Shown: positions 23,129 through 31,249 of the stretch, piece after piece
Numbering within the stretch: the first letter of the stretch is position 1
Layout: every line of letters starts with the position of its first letter
Assembly (NCBI GenBank): GCA_937873515.1
Contig: CALMYB010000001.1
Coordinates: forward strand, 1 to 64,000
Direction of reading: 5' to 3'
DNA: 64,000 bases
Source: an uncultured Acidobacteriota bacterium
GTDB lineage: Bacteria > Acidobacteriota > Blastocatellia > Pyrinomonadales > Pyrinomonadaceae
Translations under genes and position numbers: made by a program
The notes under the pieces: generated by a model
The model's input: only the letters and a program-made list of their open reading frames with translations
What the model was told of the DNA's origin: nothing
Databases searched by the model: none

Positions 23129-24502
23129 TTACTGCGATTCGATCAGGTTGCCGTCCGTATCGAAAACCTCGACCGTCGGGGCAAATTCCTTTATCTGAGG
23201 GACGACGGAAGCGGCATCGCCAACAACAACGATCGCCATCTCCGCAGGACGAATGTATTTTTGTGCAGCGTCCATCACCTCGTCTGCCGTTACCGACTTG
23301 ACCCGTTCGCGATATGTCTCCAAATAATCTCCCGGCAAGCCGTATAGTTCGCGATTGATCAAAAGCGATGTTAGCCCTTCCTGCGTTTCGGCCCGGATCG
23401 GAAATACGCCGGTCAGAAAGCTCTGGGCATCCGAAAGTTCATCCGCTTTGACCTTTTCGGCGCGAATGAGTTCGAACTCTTTGAAGAATTCCTTGATGCT
23501 TTCGCCGGTAACGTCGTTGCGAACCTCGGCGGTCGCTTCGATGTCACCCGCCAATGAGCGTGCGTCCATCCGTGTGTACGCACCGTACGTGTAGCCCTTT
23601 TCCTCCCGAAGATTCATAAAGACCCGCGATGATGCGCCGGCACCGAGCACCTGATTCATCACGAGCGAAGCAAAGTAATCAGGAGACGATCGGTCGAATC
23701 CCGAGTTTGCGATCACGATGTTCGATTGGCTCGAACCCGGACGATCGACGACCGTGATAGAACGCTTCTCTCGCTTCGGCACCTCCGGGAAATGTCGAAC
23801 CGGTGCCGTTCCCGGCTGCCAACCGTCAAGGTGCTGTTCGAGTTCCTGTATTACCTCGTCGCGGCGAACGTCGCCAACGATGAGCATCACTGCGTTGTTC
23901 GGGATCAAGACCCGGCCGTGCGTCCGGCGGAGGCTTTCGCGGTCGATGCGTTCCACATCAGCAGGCTTGAGCGAGACGTGCGAATACGGATGCCTTCCGT
24001 AAATAAGCCTTGCGGCCTGTTCAGAAGCTAGGAACGGCGGCTGCGATCGCTGAAATTTCAGATTCTCAAGGAGATTTCGCCTATAAAGATCGATCTCGCT
24101 TTCCGGAAACGTCGGCTTCAGGATGATCTCAGAAAGCATCTCAAAGATCGCCGAAGTGTAAAACGACAATGACGATGCCGCGATGGTCGTAAAGTCAGAG
24201 GATGAATGGGCCGATATGCCCGCTCCAAGACGTTCGATCTTTTCGGCAAGCTGTTGGCTCGAATAATTTTCCGTGCCTTCGGCCAGCAGCAGCGCCATCG
24301 CGGACATAAGCCCGCGGCCGTTCTCCGGTTCGTCGATATCACCGGCAAAGAAAGCGAGGCGATAGCTTACCAACGGCAGCCTTTCATTCTCAAAGATCAC
24401 GACCCGCAGGCCGTTCGACAGCGTCGTTTCAAAGGGCCTTGGTATCTCGAACGGAATCGAGGCGAGTGAATCAGGCGGATGTTTTCTAAATTCCGGGTTC
24501 AT
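23129..24502 (-). CDS. M16-family peptidase, non-catalytic subunit
   Basis: This 457-residue pitrilysin-family protein has the two-repeat M16 fold, but the HxxEH zinc motif is replaced by 'GLMSAMALLLAEGT'. The R/Y substrate-binding segment is kept in the C-terminal half ('REEKGYTYGAYTRMDA'). This is the usual layout of the beta subunit of heterodimeric M16B proteases: one subunit has zinc, the other the Arg-Tyr pair. It starts 20 bases after the catalytic partner. There is no signal peptide, so the pair should be cytoplasmic or peripheral. Confidence 0.88.
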   Translation of the reverse strand: MNPEFRKHPPDSLASIPFEIPRPFETTLSNGLRVVIFENERLPLVSYRLAFFAGDIDEPENGRGLMSAMALLLAEGTENYSSQQLAEKIERLGAGISAHSSSDFTTIAASSLSFYTSAIFEMLSEIILKPTFPESEIDLYRRNLLENLKFQRSQPPFLASEQAARLIYGRHPYSHVSLKPADVERIDRESLRRTHGRVLIPNNAVMLIVGDVRRDEVIQELEQHLDGWQPGTAPVRHFPEVPKREKRSITVVDRPGSSQSNIVIANSGFDRSSPDYFASLVMNQVLGAGASSRVFMNLREEKGYTYGAYTRMDARSLAGDIEATAEVRNDVTGESIKEFFKEFELIRAEKVKADELSDAQSFLTGVFPIRAETQEGLTSLLINRELYGLPGDYLETYRERVKSVTADEVMDAAQKYIRPAEMAIVVVGDAASVVPQIKEFAPTVEVFDTDGNLIESQ

Positions 24503-24522
24503 TAAAATTATGCTCTAGCGGT

Positions 24523-25803
24523 CTATGCTGCGCTGCCCGCCGGAACGACATCCAACAAGGCACGATTATCTGTATTTAGGAACTTTGCGGCGGCCAGCTT
24601 TATCTGTTCGGCAGATATCTTCAACAGGCTGTCGAGTTCTGAGTTAAAAAGGTTGGGGTCGTTATCGTAGAGAGCGAATTCCGCGATCTGCTGCGTCCTT
24701 GCAAGCGATGACTGTCGCGTGCGGACGGCATCGTTGAGAAGCTGGTTCTCGATCTTCTCCATTTCCGATGGCGTTGGGCCGTGGACCGAAAGATCGCGTA
24801 TCTCGTTCATTATCGTCTCGCGGATCGCGCTCAGATCTTCGTCGGGTTTCGGTATCGCACCGACAAAAATGCTCGAAGGGCCGCGCCGTTCATCCGTAAA
24901 ACCAAAAAGCTGGATCACGGATTCCTCACCCTTTACGAGTTTCTGATAAAGCCGCGAACTGTCGCCGTCGTAAAGCACCTTGCCGGCGAGGTATAGCGCC
25001 TTGAATTCCTCGGTGCCGCGTCGCGGTATCTTCCAGCCGATCAGGAACGCAGGAAAAGGAGCGAGCGGATCCGGCCATTCGCTGTAGTTCGATGCGACCT
25101 CGCCGGGTTCTTCGACATCGATCGCGGGCGGCGGCGACTGGCTCGGGATGTCTCCGAAAAACCTCTCGATCAGCTCTTTGGCCGTCTTCGGATCAAATGC
25201 CCCCGAAAGGACCAGCACCGCGTTATTCGGTGCGTAATAGATGCGGAAGAACTCCTGCACGTCTTCGACCGACGCCGCGTCAAGATGCTCCATCGAACCG
25301 ATCGTCGAATGTGAGTTGGCAAAATTCTTGTAGATCATCGAGCTTATCAGGTCGAAGATCTGTCCGTAGGGCTGATTGTCGTAGCGAAGACGCTTCTCTT
25401 CCTTGACAGCTTCGCGTTGGTTGTCGAGGTTCTCCTGAGTTACGGCGAGCGACCGCATCCGGTCGGACTCGAGCCAAAGCCCCAGCGGAAGCTGATCCGC
25501 AGGCAGCGTTTCATAGTAATTGGTCCGCTCGCTCGAAGTCGTTCCGTTCATCGTACCGCCGGCCTTCATAATGAATTGAAAATGTCCTGCCTTCGGGACG
25601 TTCTCCGATCCCTGGAACATCATATGCTCGAAGAGATGTGCGAAACCCGTTCGGTCGTCGCGCTCATTGCGCGACCCGACGTCGTAGTAAACGGCCATCG
25701 AAACGACCGGGATCGAATCATCGCGATCCAGCACGACACGCAAGCCGTTATCGAGCGAAAATTGTTCGAGGTTCAACGGCGGCAATTTGAATGAATGAGG
25801 CAT
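24523..25803 (-). CDS. M16-family zinc protease, catalytic subunit
   Basis: This 426-residue protein carries the intact zinc motif HLFEH ('GFAHLFEHMMFQGSENVP', about residues 55-72) and the distal Glu in the helix 'NQREAVKEEKRLR'. It opens with 'LEQFSLDNGLRVVLDRDDSIPVVSMAVYYDVGSR', the typical M16B N-terminus, without a signal peptide. It forms an operon with the downstream zinc-less subunit and probably a heterodimer that degrades peptides. The 265 bases between its start and the YtxH gene (25804-26068) contain no ORF I trust. Confidence 0.92.
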   Translation of the reverse strand: MPHSFKLPPLNLEQFSLDNGLRVVLDRDDSIPVVSMAVYYDVGSRNERDDRTGFAHLFEHMMFQGSENVPKAGHFQFIMKAGGTMNGTTSSERTNYYETLPADQLPLGLWLESDRMRSLAVTQENLDNQREAVKEEKRLRYDNQPYGQIFDLISSMIYKNFANSHSTIGSMEHLDAASVEDVQEFFRIYYAPNNAVLVLSGAFDPKTAKELIERFFGDIPSQSPPPAIDVEEPGEVASNYSEWPDPLAPFPAFLIGWKIPRRGTEEFKALYLAGKVLYDGDSSRLYQKLVKGEESVIQLFGFTDERRGPSSIFVGAIPKPDEDLSAIRETIMNEIRDLSVHGPTPSEMEKIENQLLNDAVRTRQSSLARTQQIAEFALYDNDPNLFNSELDSLLKISAEQIKLAAAKFLNTDNRALLDVVPAGSAA

Positions 25804-26068
25804 AAAGATGTACAGATACCTGCAAAGTTGCTGTCATCTCAATAAAAGCATTTAGCCCCCGAAAAATCAATGAAACGGCACGCGAAAAAGCCCTCACAAA
25901 TGTGCGATTCAAGATCGCCGACGCCGTGGACGGATATTATCTCCGGCATTCGAACTTCTATGTCGTCCGGATTACCCTCTTTACGCAAAGTGGTGCTAAA
26001 CTTCAGAATAGGGCGAAGTATATTCACCCATAATAAGAGTATTCAAGGGATATGGGAGGACCCACACA

Positions 26069-26458
26069 ATGCAATCAAATTCAGCAACAACGAAGCGACG
26101 CGGTGGGGGAAGCCGCGTCTCATTATTTCTTTTACTCGGGGCAGCCATCGGCGCCGCTGCCGCACTTTTCGTCACACCTTTAAGTGGTGCCGACCTTCGA
26201 CGTCTAATAACCAAGCGACCAAAGCGAGAGGGCCGCGTCGTCCCCGCTTCGGAAAGGCCGCCGGAAGTGAATTCTGCGATCCCGAGCACGGTTTCAGATA
26301 AGGGCTCGGCAAAGATCAGCCTTATCAGAAATACGGTGATAGCGGAGCGCGATCTTCAAAGGCGGGAGATGCGGGCCGCTTCACGCCCCGACATGCGGAT
26401 ATCCGAACAGCGTTATCGTATCGCTCACAGCGGACGGCGTCCGTCAAATATTCTCTGA
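26069..26458 (+). CDS. YtxH-like small membrane protein
   Basis: This 129-residue protein has one transmembrane segment near the N-terminus ('SLFLLLGAAIGAAAALFVTPLSGADLRRLI'), the Gly/Ala-rich pattern with 'TP.SG...R' that defines YtxH-domain proteins, followed by a basic soluble tail. YtxH proteins are linked to general stress responses in Firmicutes; the role here is unknown. The ribosome site GGGAGG (26054-26059) fixes the start. It is followed 15 bases later by a DUF6335-like gene, probably in one operon. Confidence 0.7.
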   Translation: MQSNSATTKRRGGGSRVSLFLLLGAAIGAAAALFVTPLSGADLRRLITKRPKREGRVVPASERPPEVNSAIPSTVSDKGSAKISLIRNTVIAERDLQRREMRAASRPDMRISEQRYRIAHSGRRPSNIL

Positions 26459-26473
26459 CAGGAGTAAGAGTTC

Positions 26474-26836
26474 ATGACAAAAGACAATAGGTTCGACGGC
26501 ATAGAGACCGATCCCGCGATCAAGGAGATCTTTGCGGACGCGGACAAGGTGAATCAAGGGGCGCAGGAGCAGCTTATCGAGAAGCTCGAGCAATACACAA
26601 ACACGTCGCCGGCACTTTCCGGCGGCGATATCGACGCTGCTTGGGAAGATGCCGACGATGTCGGCGACGAAGCGGCCGGCGGCAGCAGCCCGACTCCGGA
26701 CCAGGACGTGGTCGAGGAGATCGGCGAAGCCTACGGCGTCACGTTCCAGGACAACGAACCTTTGGACGTTCTCGGCAAGCTCGAACATCGCGACGAAGAT
26801 CGCTGGGAACTCGACCCGGCGTCCGCCGAAGAATAG
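26474..26836 (+). CDS. DUF6335-like acidic protein
   Basis: This 120-residue very acidic protein contains 'SPALSGGDIDAAWEDADDVGDEAAGGS' followed by 'PTPDQDVVEEIGEAYGV' and ends 'KLEHRDEDRWELDP'. These are the conserved segments of DUF6335, known mainly from cyanobacteria. No enzyme motif, signal peptide or membrane segment is present. AGGAG (26460-26464) is at good spacing before the ATG. The function is unknown; pairing with YtxH suggests a stress-related context, which is only inference. Confidence 0.65.
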   Translation: MTKDNRFDGIETDPAIKEIFADADKVNQGAQEQLIEKLEQYTNTSPALSGGDIDAAWEDADDVGDEAAGGSSPTPDQDVVEEIGEAYGVTFQDNEPLDVLGKLEHRDEDRWELDPASAEE

Positions 26837-26849
26837 GCCTTACGTACCA

Positions 26850-27638
26850 TTATCCATTCTCTGTGCTATTGCTTCGGGCGATGGCATAAAGGGCGGATTT
26901 TGCCTGGAATGGAGTCAATTCCGGGTGCATTTCGACAAGGCGTGCGAGAAGGCCGGTTATGTGCGGGCAGGCAAAGCTGTTGCCTGTAAGAGTTCGATAG
27001 CCGCCTCCGACCCACGGCGTTCGGACGCTGACGCCGGGCGCGGTCAATTCGATGACCTCGCCGTAATGGAACCTGAACTTTAGCGGATCCGGCTCTTCGC
27101 TTTTTACGACCGAGATAAGCGACGACGAAAAGATCGAAGGGAAACTCGGCTGCGGCAGATTGTTTGCCGCCGCGATCACGATGCAGCCGGCCTGATAGGC
27201 CCGATCCAGAAGGTCGTGGAGCGGCGCAAAGAATTGCGGCTTTGTTGTGCCGAGCGACAGGTTGATGATCTTATACCGCTGCTTTACGGCGTATTCAAGA
27301 CCGGCGAGAAAGACCTGAGCATCACCCGAACCGCTCGCTCCGAGCACTCGTATGCTCGCAACCTTAGCCTCGGGAGCAAGCTGCGTGATTATTCCCGCAC
27401 ACGCCGTACCGTGCCCCGCGAGATCGCCGTCATCAACAGGCGAAAACGTAACTTTCTTGCCTTCGATCCGCGCACCGACTTCCTCAGCGATACGGCCGCT
27501 AAGGTCCGGATGTGAGGCGTCAACGCCGCTGTCGATCATCGCGACCGTTACGCCGCGGCCGGTCGCGGAAAGCCATTCGGGATCAGGCAAAAAGTTTGAC
27601 GCACCGTCTTGGGAAATTGGATCGATCGGATGTGTCAT
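26850..27638 (-). CDS. Subtilisin-like S8 serine peptidase, compact and unsecreted
   Basis: This 262-residue protein has the S8 triad: Asp in 'VAMIDSGVDASHPDL', His in 'LAGHGTACAG', Ser in 'TGNSFACPHITGLLARL'. The oxyanion Asn is in 'IVIAAANN'. There is no signal peptide and no I9 propeptide, so it is likely an intracellular-type subtilase. Its start follows the GAF protein stop after one base, so the two are co-translated, suggesting the GAF protein controls or is handled by the protease. Confidence 0.88.
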   Translation of the reverse strand: MTHPIDPISQDGASNFLPDPEWLSATGRGVTVAMIDSGVDASHPDLSGRIAEEVGARIEGKKVTFSPVDDGDLAGHGTACAGIITQLAPEAKVASIRVLGASGSGDAQVFLAGLEYAVKQRYKIINLSLGTTKPQFFAPLHDLLDRAYQAGCIVIAAANNLPQPSFPSIFSSSLISVVKSEEPDPLKFRFHYGEVIELTAPGVSVRTPWVGGGYRTLTGNSFACPHITGLLARLVEMHPELTPFQAKSALYAIARSNSTENG

Positions 27639-27639
27639 A

Positions 27640-28407
27640 TCAGGCGAGGTCCAACCGTCCCGTTGTCGATGAAGAATAGCCGATGAGGCTTTCGAGCAAA
27701 GTGCGGCAAAGTTCTACTTCAGCATCGCCCTTTTCAGAGAGTTCGCTTACGAGAGCCGCAAGTTCTATGGCACGTGCGTGGGTCGAATTCTCGCGCATTG
27801 AGCGAAGCCACGCTCTGACATCCGACTCTTCGGAGCTGTCGCGTATGATGCGGCGGCTGAGTTCGCACATCAGGTCGGCTCCGATGTGTGCGTTCACAAG
27901 GGCAGCGACGGCCTCGGCATACACAGCGGCAATATCCATCTCCGCCGGCGTGAACGGCTCGGAGAACGGCTCGCTGCTCCGATTCACGTATTCGAGCACG
28001 CCGATCACATCGTCACGAAAACGCAGCGGCACCGCAAGCAGCAGCTTCGTCGAAAAGCCGGTCGTCTTGTCGACCTCCGCATAGAATCCGCTTTCGTCGT
28101 CCGGCTCCGATACGACAAGCGGCTGGCCGGACATCAGCACAAAACCCGCGATTCCCTTTCCGGCCGGGATCTCAAGCCCGACGATGCGGTCGGCGACCTC
28201 GCCTGTTGCCGCGAGGAATTTGAGGTCTCCCGAATCGGCCGTCCGCACGAGCACCGACGCAGCTTCGGCACGAAGGCGAACGGCTGAGGCCGCGAGCAGT
28301 TCGGTGATCGCCTCTTTGACGGGATCGGCAAGCAGCTTCTCGGCATCAGCGACCCGAAACAGGCCTTGAATGCGTTCGAGGAACTCGTCTGTGCGGTTTT
28401 CGGCCAT
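27640..28407 (-). CDS. GAF-domain protein
   Basis: This 255-residue protein (ATG at 28407; an upstream TTG at 28476 is in frame but less likely) has a GAF sensor domain at about 25-170 ('GDLKFLAATGEVADRIVGLEIPAGKGIAGFVLMSGQPLVVSEPDDESGF' split across two strands), then 'LLAVPLRFRDDVIGVLEYVNR' and a C-terminal helical region with no catalytic output domain. GAF domains bind cyclic nucleotides, haem or small molecules. It is directly upstream of the subtilase gene. The ligand is unknown. Confidence 0.82.
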   Translation of the reverse strand: MAENRTDEFLERIQGLFRVADAEKLLADPVKEAITELLAASAVRLRAEAASVLVRTADSGDLKFLAATGEVADRIVGLEIPAGKGIAGFVLMSGQPLVVSEPDDESGFYAEVDKTTGFSTKLLLAVPLRFRDDVIGVLEYVNRSSEPFSEPFTPAEMDIAAVYAEAVAALVNAHIGADLMCELSRRIIRDSSEESDVRAWLRSMRENSTHARAIELAALVSELSEKGDAEVELCRTLLESLIGYSSSTTGRLDLA

Positions 28408-28509
28408 AGACGCGATTTTCCGCGAAATCACTCGACATTTCAACTGCAGCAATTCTTTGCTGGAACTTTTCGGCAATTAGTGCTTTAATGCCTTCAAACA
28501 AAATTCAAA

Positions 28510-28553
28510 CGGGGCGGCAAAAGGCAGTGCCGAGCTACGACGCCCCGCTTTTT
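28510..28553 (+). promoter_or_regulatory. Hairpin with T run upstream of the S41 protease gene
   Basis: CGGGGCG (28510-28516) pairs with CGCCCCG (28541-28547), a 24-base loop, followed by CTTTTT. It stands 72 bases before the S41 ATG. It could be an intrinsic terminator of an unseen short transcript or part of the 5' leader of the protease gene. No leader peptide is obvious. Confidence 0.35.
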
Positions 28554-28624
28554 CGAGAAACGGAACAAGTAGAATGCCCATTCTTGCGTGTCCGCTTGTG
28601 CTCGATGAGTGTCGTTGGCAGCCT

Positions 28625-30202
28625 ATGAGAACTCTACTCGCAGTTGTTTTTGTGCTTGGCCTCTTGACCGCAGCATCCGGACAGATCTCGATCCTGCCGG
28701 AAAAGCCGGAGCCTTTTAAGCTGAGCGAGGGTTCGTCATTTTCCGCCTCCGGCAACTCGGCATCACGCAAAACGCGCAGCATTTCCGCAGACATCTCTGA
28801 GGCCGAAGCCTTGATCAGGGAGAATCTCGCCGGCTCCATCCCGACCGATCCGCAGTTGACGAAAGGCGCCGCGGTCGGTGCACTGCGAAGCCTCGACCCG
28901 CACTCAAATTTCTTCGACCGGCGCGAATGGCAGGACCTTCTCGACCAGGAAGACAGTGCCTACACAGGCATCGGCGCAACCATCCAGAGCTACAGCAAGG
29001 ACGGAGTGCTCTCGACCTACATTCTCGACGCGATCCCGGGTTCGGGTGCCGCGGCTTCAGGCCTGAAATATGGTGATCGGATAATCTCGATAAATGGACG
29101 TTCCGCCGTCGGGCTCAGCACGGATGAGGTTGGCGATATGCTTCGCGGCCCCGATAGATCGACCGTCACGATCAAGCTCGAACGAGCCGCGACCGGCCGC
29201 ACTGAGACCTTTGTCTTGAAGCGGGCAAGCATTCGACAGCCTTCGATCCCGGACTTCTACATCTTAAAACCGGGCATCGGTTATATCGATCTTTCGGAAG
29301 GCTTTAATTTCACGACGTCGGACGAAATGGACCTCGCGCTACGCGGGCTGAAACGCCAAGGGATGACATCGCTCATTATCGACCTACGGGGAAATCCCGG
29401 CGGCATCGTCCAGCAAGCGGTCAAGGTAGCGGAAAAGTTTCTGCCTGCAGGAACACTTATCCTGAAGCAGCGAGGGCGGTTCACAAGCGATTCGCGAGAT
29501 TGGTATTCGAAGAACGCTAATCCCGAGACGATGCCGCTCGTCATTCTTGTCGATCAGGATACGGCCTCGGCATCTGAGATCGTCGCCGGAGCATTCCAGG
29601 ACAATGACCGGGCAATGATCGTCGGCACACGCACTTTCGGCAAAGGCCTCGTGCAGAGCGTGATCGACCTTCCATTCGGCACGGGAGCAACGATCACTGC
29701 CGCAAGATACCTGACGCCGTCGGGCCGCTCGATCCAGCGGGACTACACTCGCATCGGCCTTTACGAGTACTACAAGCACCTTTCTCCGGCCGAAGGGATA
29801 CAGAACACCTTTTTCGAGGCAAGAACCGCCACCGGGCGTCGTGTGTTGGGCGGAAACGGGATCGAACCCGACACGGTTGTGCCTGCGTCAGAAATAACGC
29901 CGTCGCAGGCCGAACTCCTCACACCGCTGTTCTTTTACGTGCGGGCGAGATCGATGACCTCGGGGCAGCTCGAAAAGATCTCATTAAAAGAAAAGCGGGC
30001 GGACTCGGCCTTCCTCGAAAGACGTCTCAAATATGAGATCGCCGTCGCCGAAAACGGCACCGTCAAGGCCAAACGTGTCCTGAACGTGACGGACCCGCAG
30101 ATCGGTGCAGGAATAAATGCCTTGTCCGTAGCGCAGAAGCTTTATTTAGCGGCGCAGGATCTGGTTCAAGACTCCGTCGCGAAAGCTAACGCGAATAAGT
30201 GA
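28625..30202 (+). CDS. Secreted S41 C-terminal processing protease with PDZ domain
   Basis: This 525-residue protein runs from the ATG at 28625, which gives a clean signal peptide (MRTLLAVVFVLGLLTAASGQ). A PDZ domain (about 105-195, 'YTGIGATIQSYSKDGVLSTYI') precedes the S41 fold. The catalytic Ser is in 'DTASASEIVAGAFQD' and the general-base Lys in 'GTRTFGKGLVQ', as in CtpA/Prc. It acts in the periplasm, trimming or degrading proteins from the C-terminus. Its last 17 bases overlap the convergent YCF48-like gene. Confidence 0.92.
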   Translation: MRTLLAVVFVLGLLTAASGQISILPEKPEPFKLSEGSSFSASGNSASRKTRSISADISEAEALIRENLAGSIPTDPQLTKGAAVGALRSLDPHSNFFDRREWQDLLDQEDSAYTGIGATIQSYSKDGVLSTYILDAIPGSGAAASGLKYGDRIISINGRSAVGLSTDEVGDMLRGPDRSTVTIKLERAATGRTETFVLKRASIRQPSIPDFYILKPGIGYIDLSEGFNFTTSDEMDLALRGLKRQGMTSLIIDLRGNPGGIVQQAVKVAEKFLPAGTLILKQRGRFTSDSRDWYSKNANPETMPLVILVDQDTASASEIVAGAFQDNDRAMIVGTRTFGKGLVQSVIDLPFGTGATITAARYLTPSGRSIQRDYTRIGLYEYYKHLSPAEGIQNTFFEARTATGRRVLGGNGIEPDTVVPASEITPSQAELLTPLFFYVRARSMTSGQLEKISLKEKRADSAFLERRLKYEIAVAENGTVKAKRVLNVTDPQIGAGINALSVAQKLYLAAQDLVQDSVAKANANK

Positions 30203-31154
30203 TCACCTGTCCGCGTTCACCGACGGCGCAGCCGTACTTCTTCGCCATGAACAGCCCGTAAAAATCGCCCTTTACACCGCTGTTCTCGAGGGCCCAATTC
30301 TTTCCTTTGTCGTAGGTCCGAATGAGCAGGCCTCGAAATCCGACAGCAAAACCGTTCTTGTCGTCAGCGAAATAGACGCGCTTCAAGGTTTCGGGAGTCG
30401 GCGAATCCACCTTTTCCCACACTGCGCCGCCGTTGGTGGTCCTTATGATCGAACCGCCGCCGCCGACTGCAAAACCGTCCGTATCATCGCGAAAATCGAC
30501 CGCGAACAACGCCCTTTCGATGCCGGTCTTCTGAATGGACCACGAGCGGCCGCCGTCCTGCGTAACCATTACAAGGCCATTGTCTCCGACGATCCAACCG
30601 CGTTGCCTCCCGTCAAAATCGAGGTGGAATATCTCGGCCTTGGACGGCAGCGGCACGCGATTCCATGATTCGCCGCCATCTTCGGTCAACAAGAGCAGCG
30701 AATCGACGATCTCGTCGCGCGCGTTGACGATCGAACCGATGATCAGCCCGCGATCTTTGCCCGCGAATCGTATGCTTGTGAATTCAGGAGTGCCTTTTGT
30801 AAAGTCGCCTGCGCGGTAGATGCGTGTCTGCTTCCACGTTTCACCCGCATCGTCCGTCCTGAACATCAGCTTGCCTGCGACCAGATATCCGTTCTTGTCG
30901 TTTCGAAAATAGATCTCGCTGATCGATTCGGTCGTGTTGAGCGGATACTTCTGCCAGCTCGCCCCGCCGTCCCTCGTCGAAGCTAGGAATCCGTTGTCGC
31001 CCGCAATAAAGCCGCGTGACGCAGAAGTGAAATAGACCGCGACAAGATCCTCGGTCGTCCCGCTCGTGCGGACCGTCCAAGTTCCCTGTGCGGCCGCGAT
31101 GCAAACCGCTGCCAAGATCAAAATAAAAGTAAAAAAGATCCTCAAAGTGCTCAT
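30186..31154 (-). CDS. Secreted YCF48/BNR-repeat beta-propeller protein
   Basis: This 322-residue protein starts at the ATG at 31154, because GGAGG lies 4 bases upstream and a signal peptide (MSTLRIFFTFILILAAVCIAAAQ) follows at once. The rest is a run of BNR/YCF48-type repeats with 'TRDGGASWQK', 'TDDAGETWKQ', 'TEDGGESWNR', 'TQDGGRSWS' and 'TTNGGAVWEK', each one propeller blade. YCF48/HCF136 assists photosystem II assembly in phototrophs; in heterotrophic Acidobacteria such proteins are secreted propellers of unknown role. Convergent with the S41 gene, sharing 17 bases. Confidence 0.85.
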   Translation of the reverse strand: MSTLRIFFTFILILAAVCIAAAQGTWTVRTSGTTEDLVAVYFTSASRGFIAGDNGFLASTRDGGASWQKYPLNTTESISEIYFRNDKNGYLVAGKLMFRTDDAGETWKQTRIYRAGDFTKGTPEFTSIRFAGKDRGLIIGSIVNARDEIVDSLLLLTEDGGESWNRVPLPSKAEIFHLDFDGRQRGWIVGDNGLVMVTQDGGRSWSIQKTGIERALFAVDFRDDTDGFAVGGGGSIIRTTNGGAVWEKVDSPTPETLKRVYFADDKNGFAVGFRGLLIRTYDKGKNWALENSGVKGDFYGLFMAKKYGCAVGERGQVITYSR

Positions 31155-31249
31155 TAACCTCCGACGCATTTTACGAATGTTCTTTGCGGTAGGATACCGT
31201 TTGAACCGGGAAAAAGCATCTCTTGAGCACTTTGAGAGTCCTGTCATAG

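Noticed and set aside
25839..26027. A 62-codon minus-strand frame in the gap before the YtxH gene
   Set aside because: No ribosome site, no recognisable domain and no operon partner; considered chance.
28477..28839. A 120-codon minus-strand frame upstream of the GAF gene
   Set aside because: It is antisense to the signal peptide and N-terminus of the S41 protease and has no motif.
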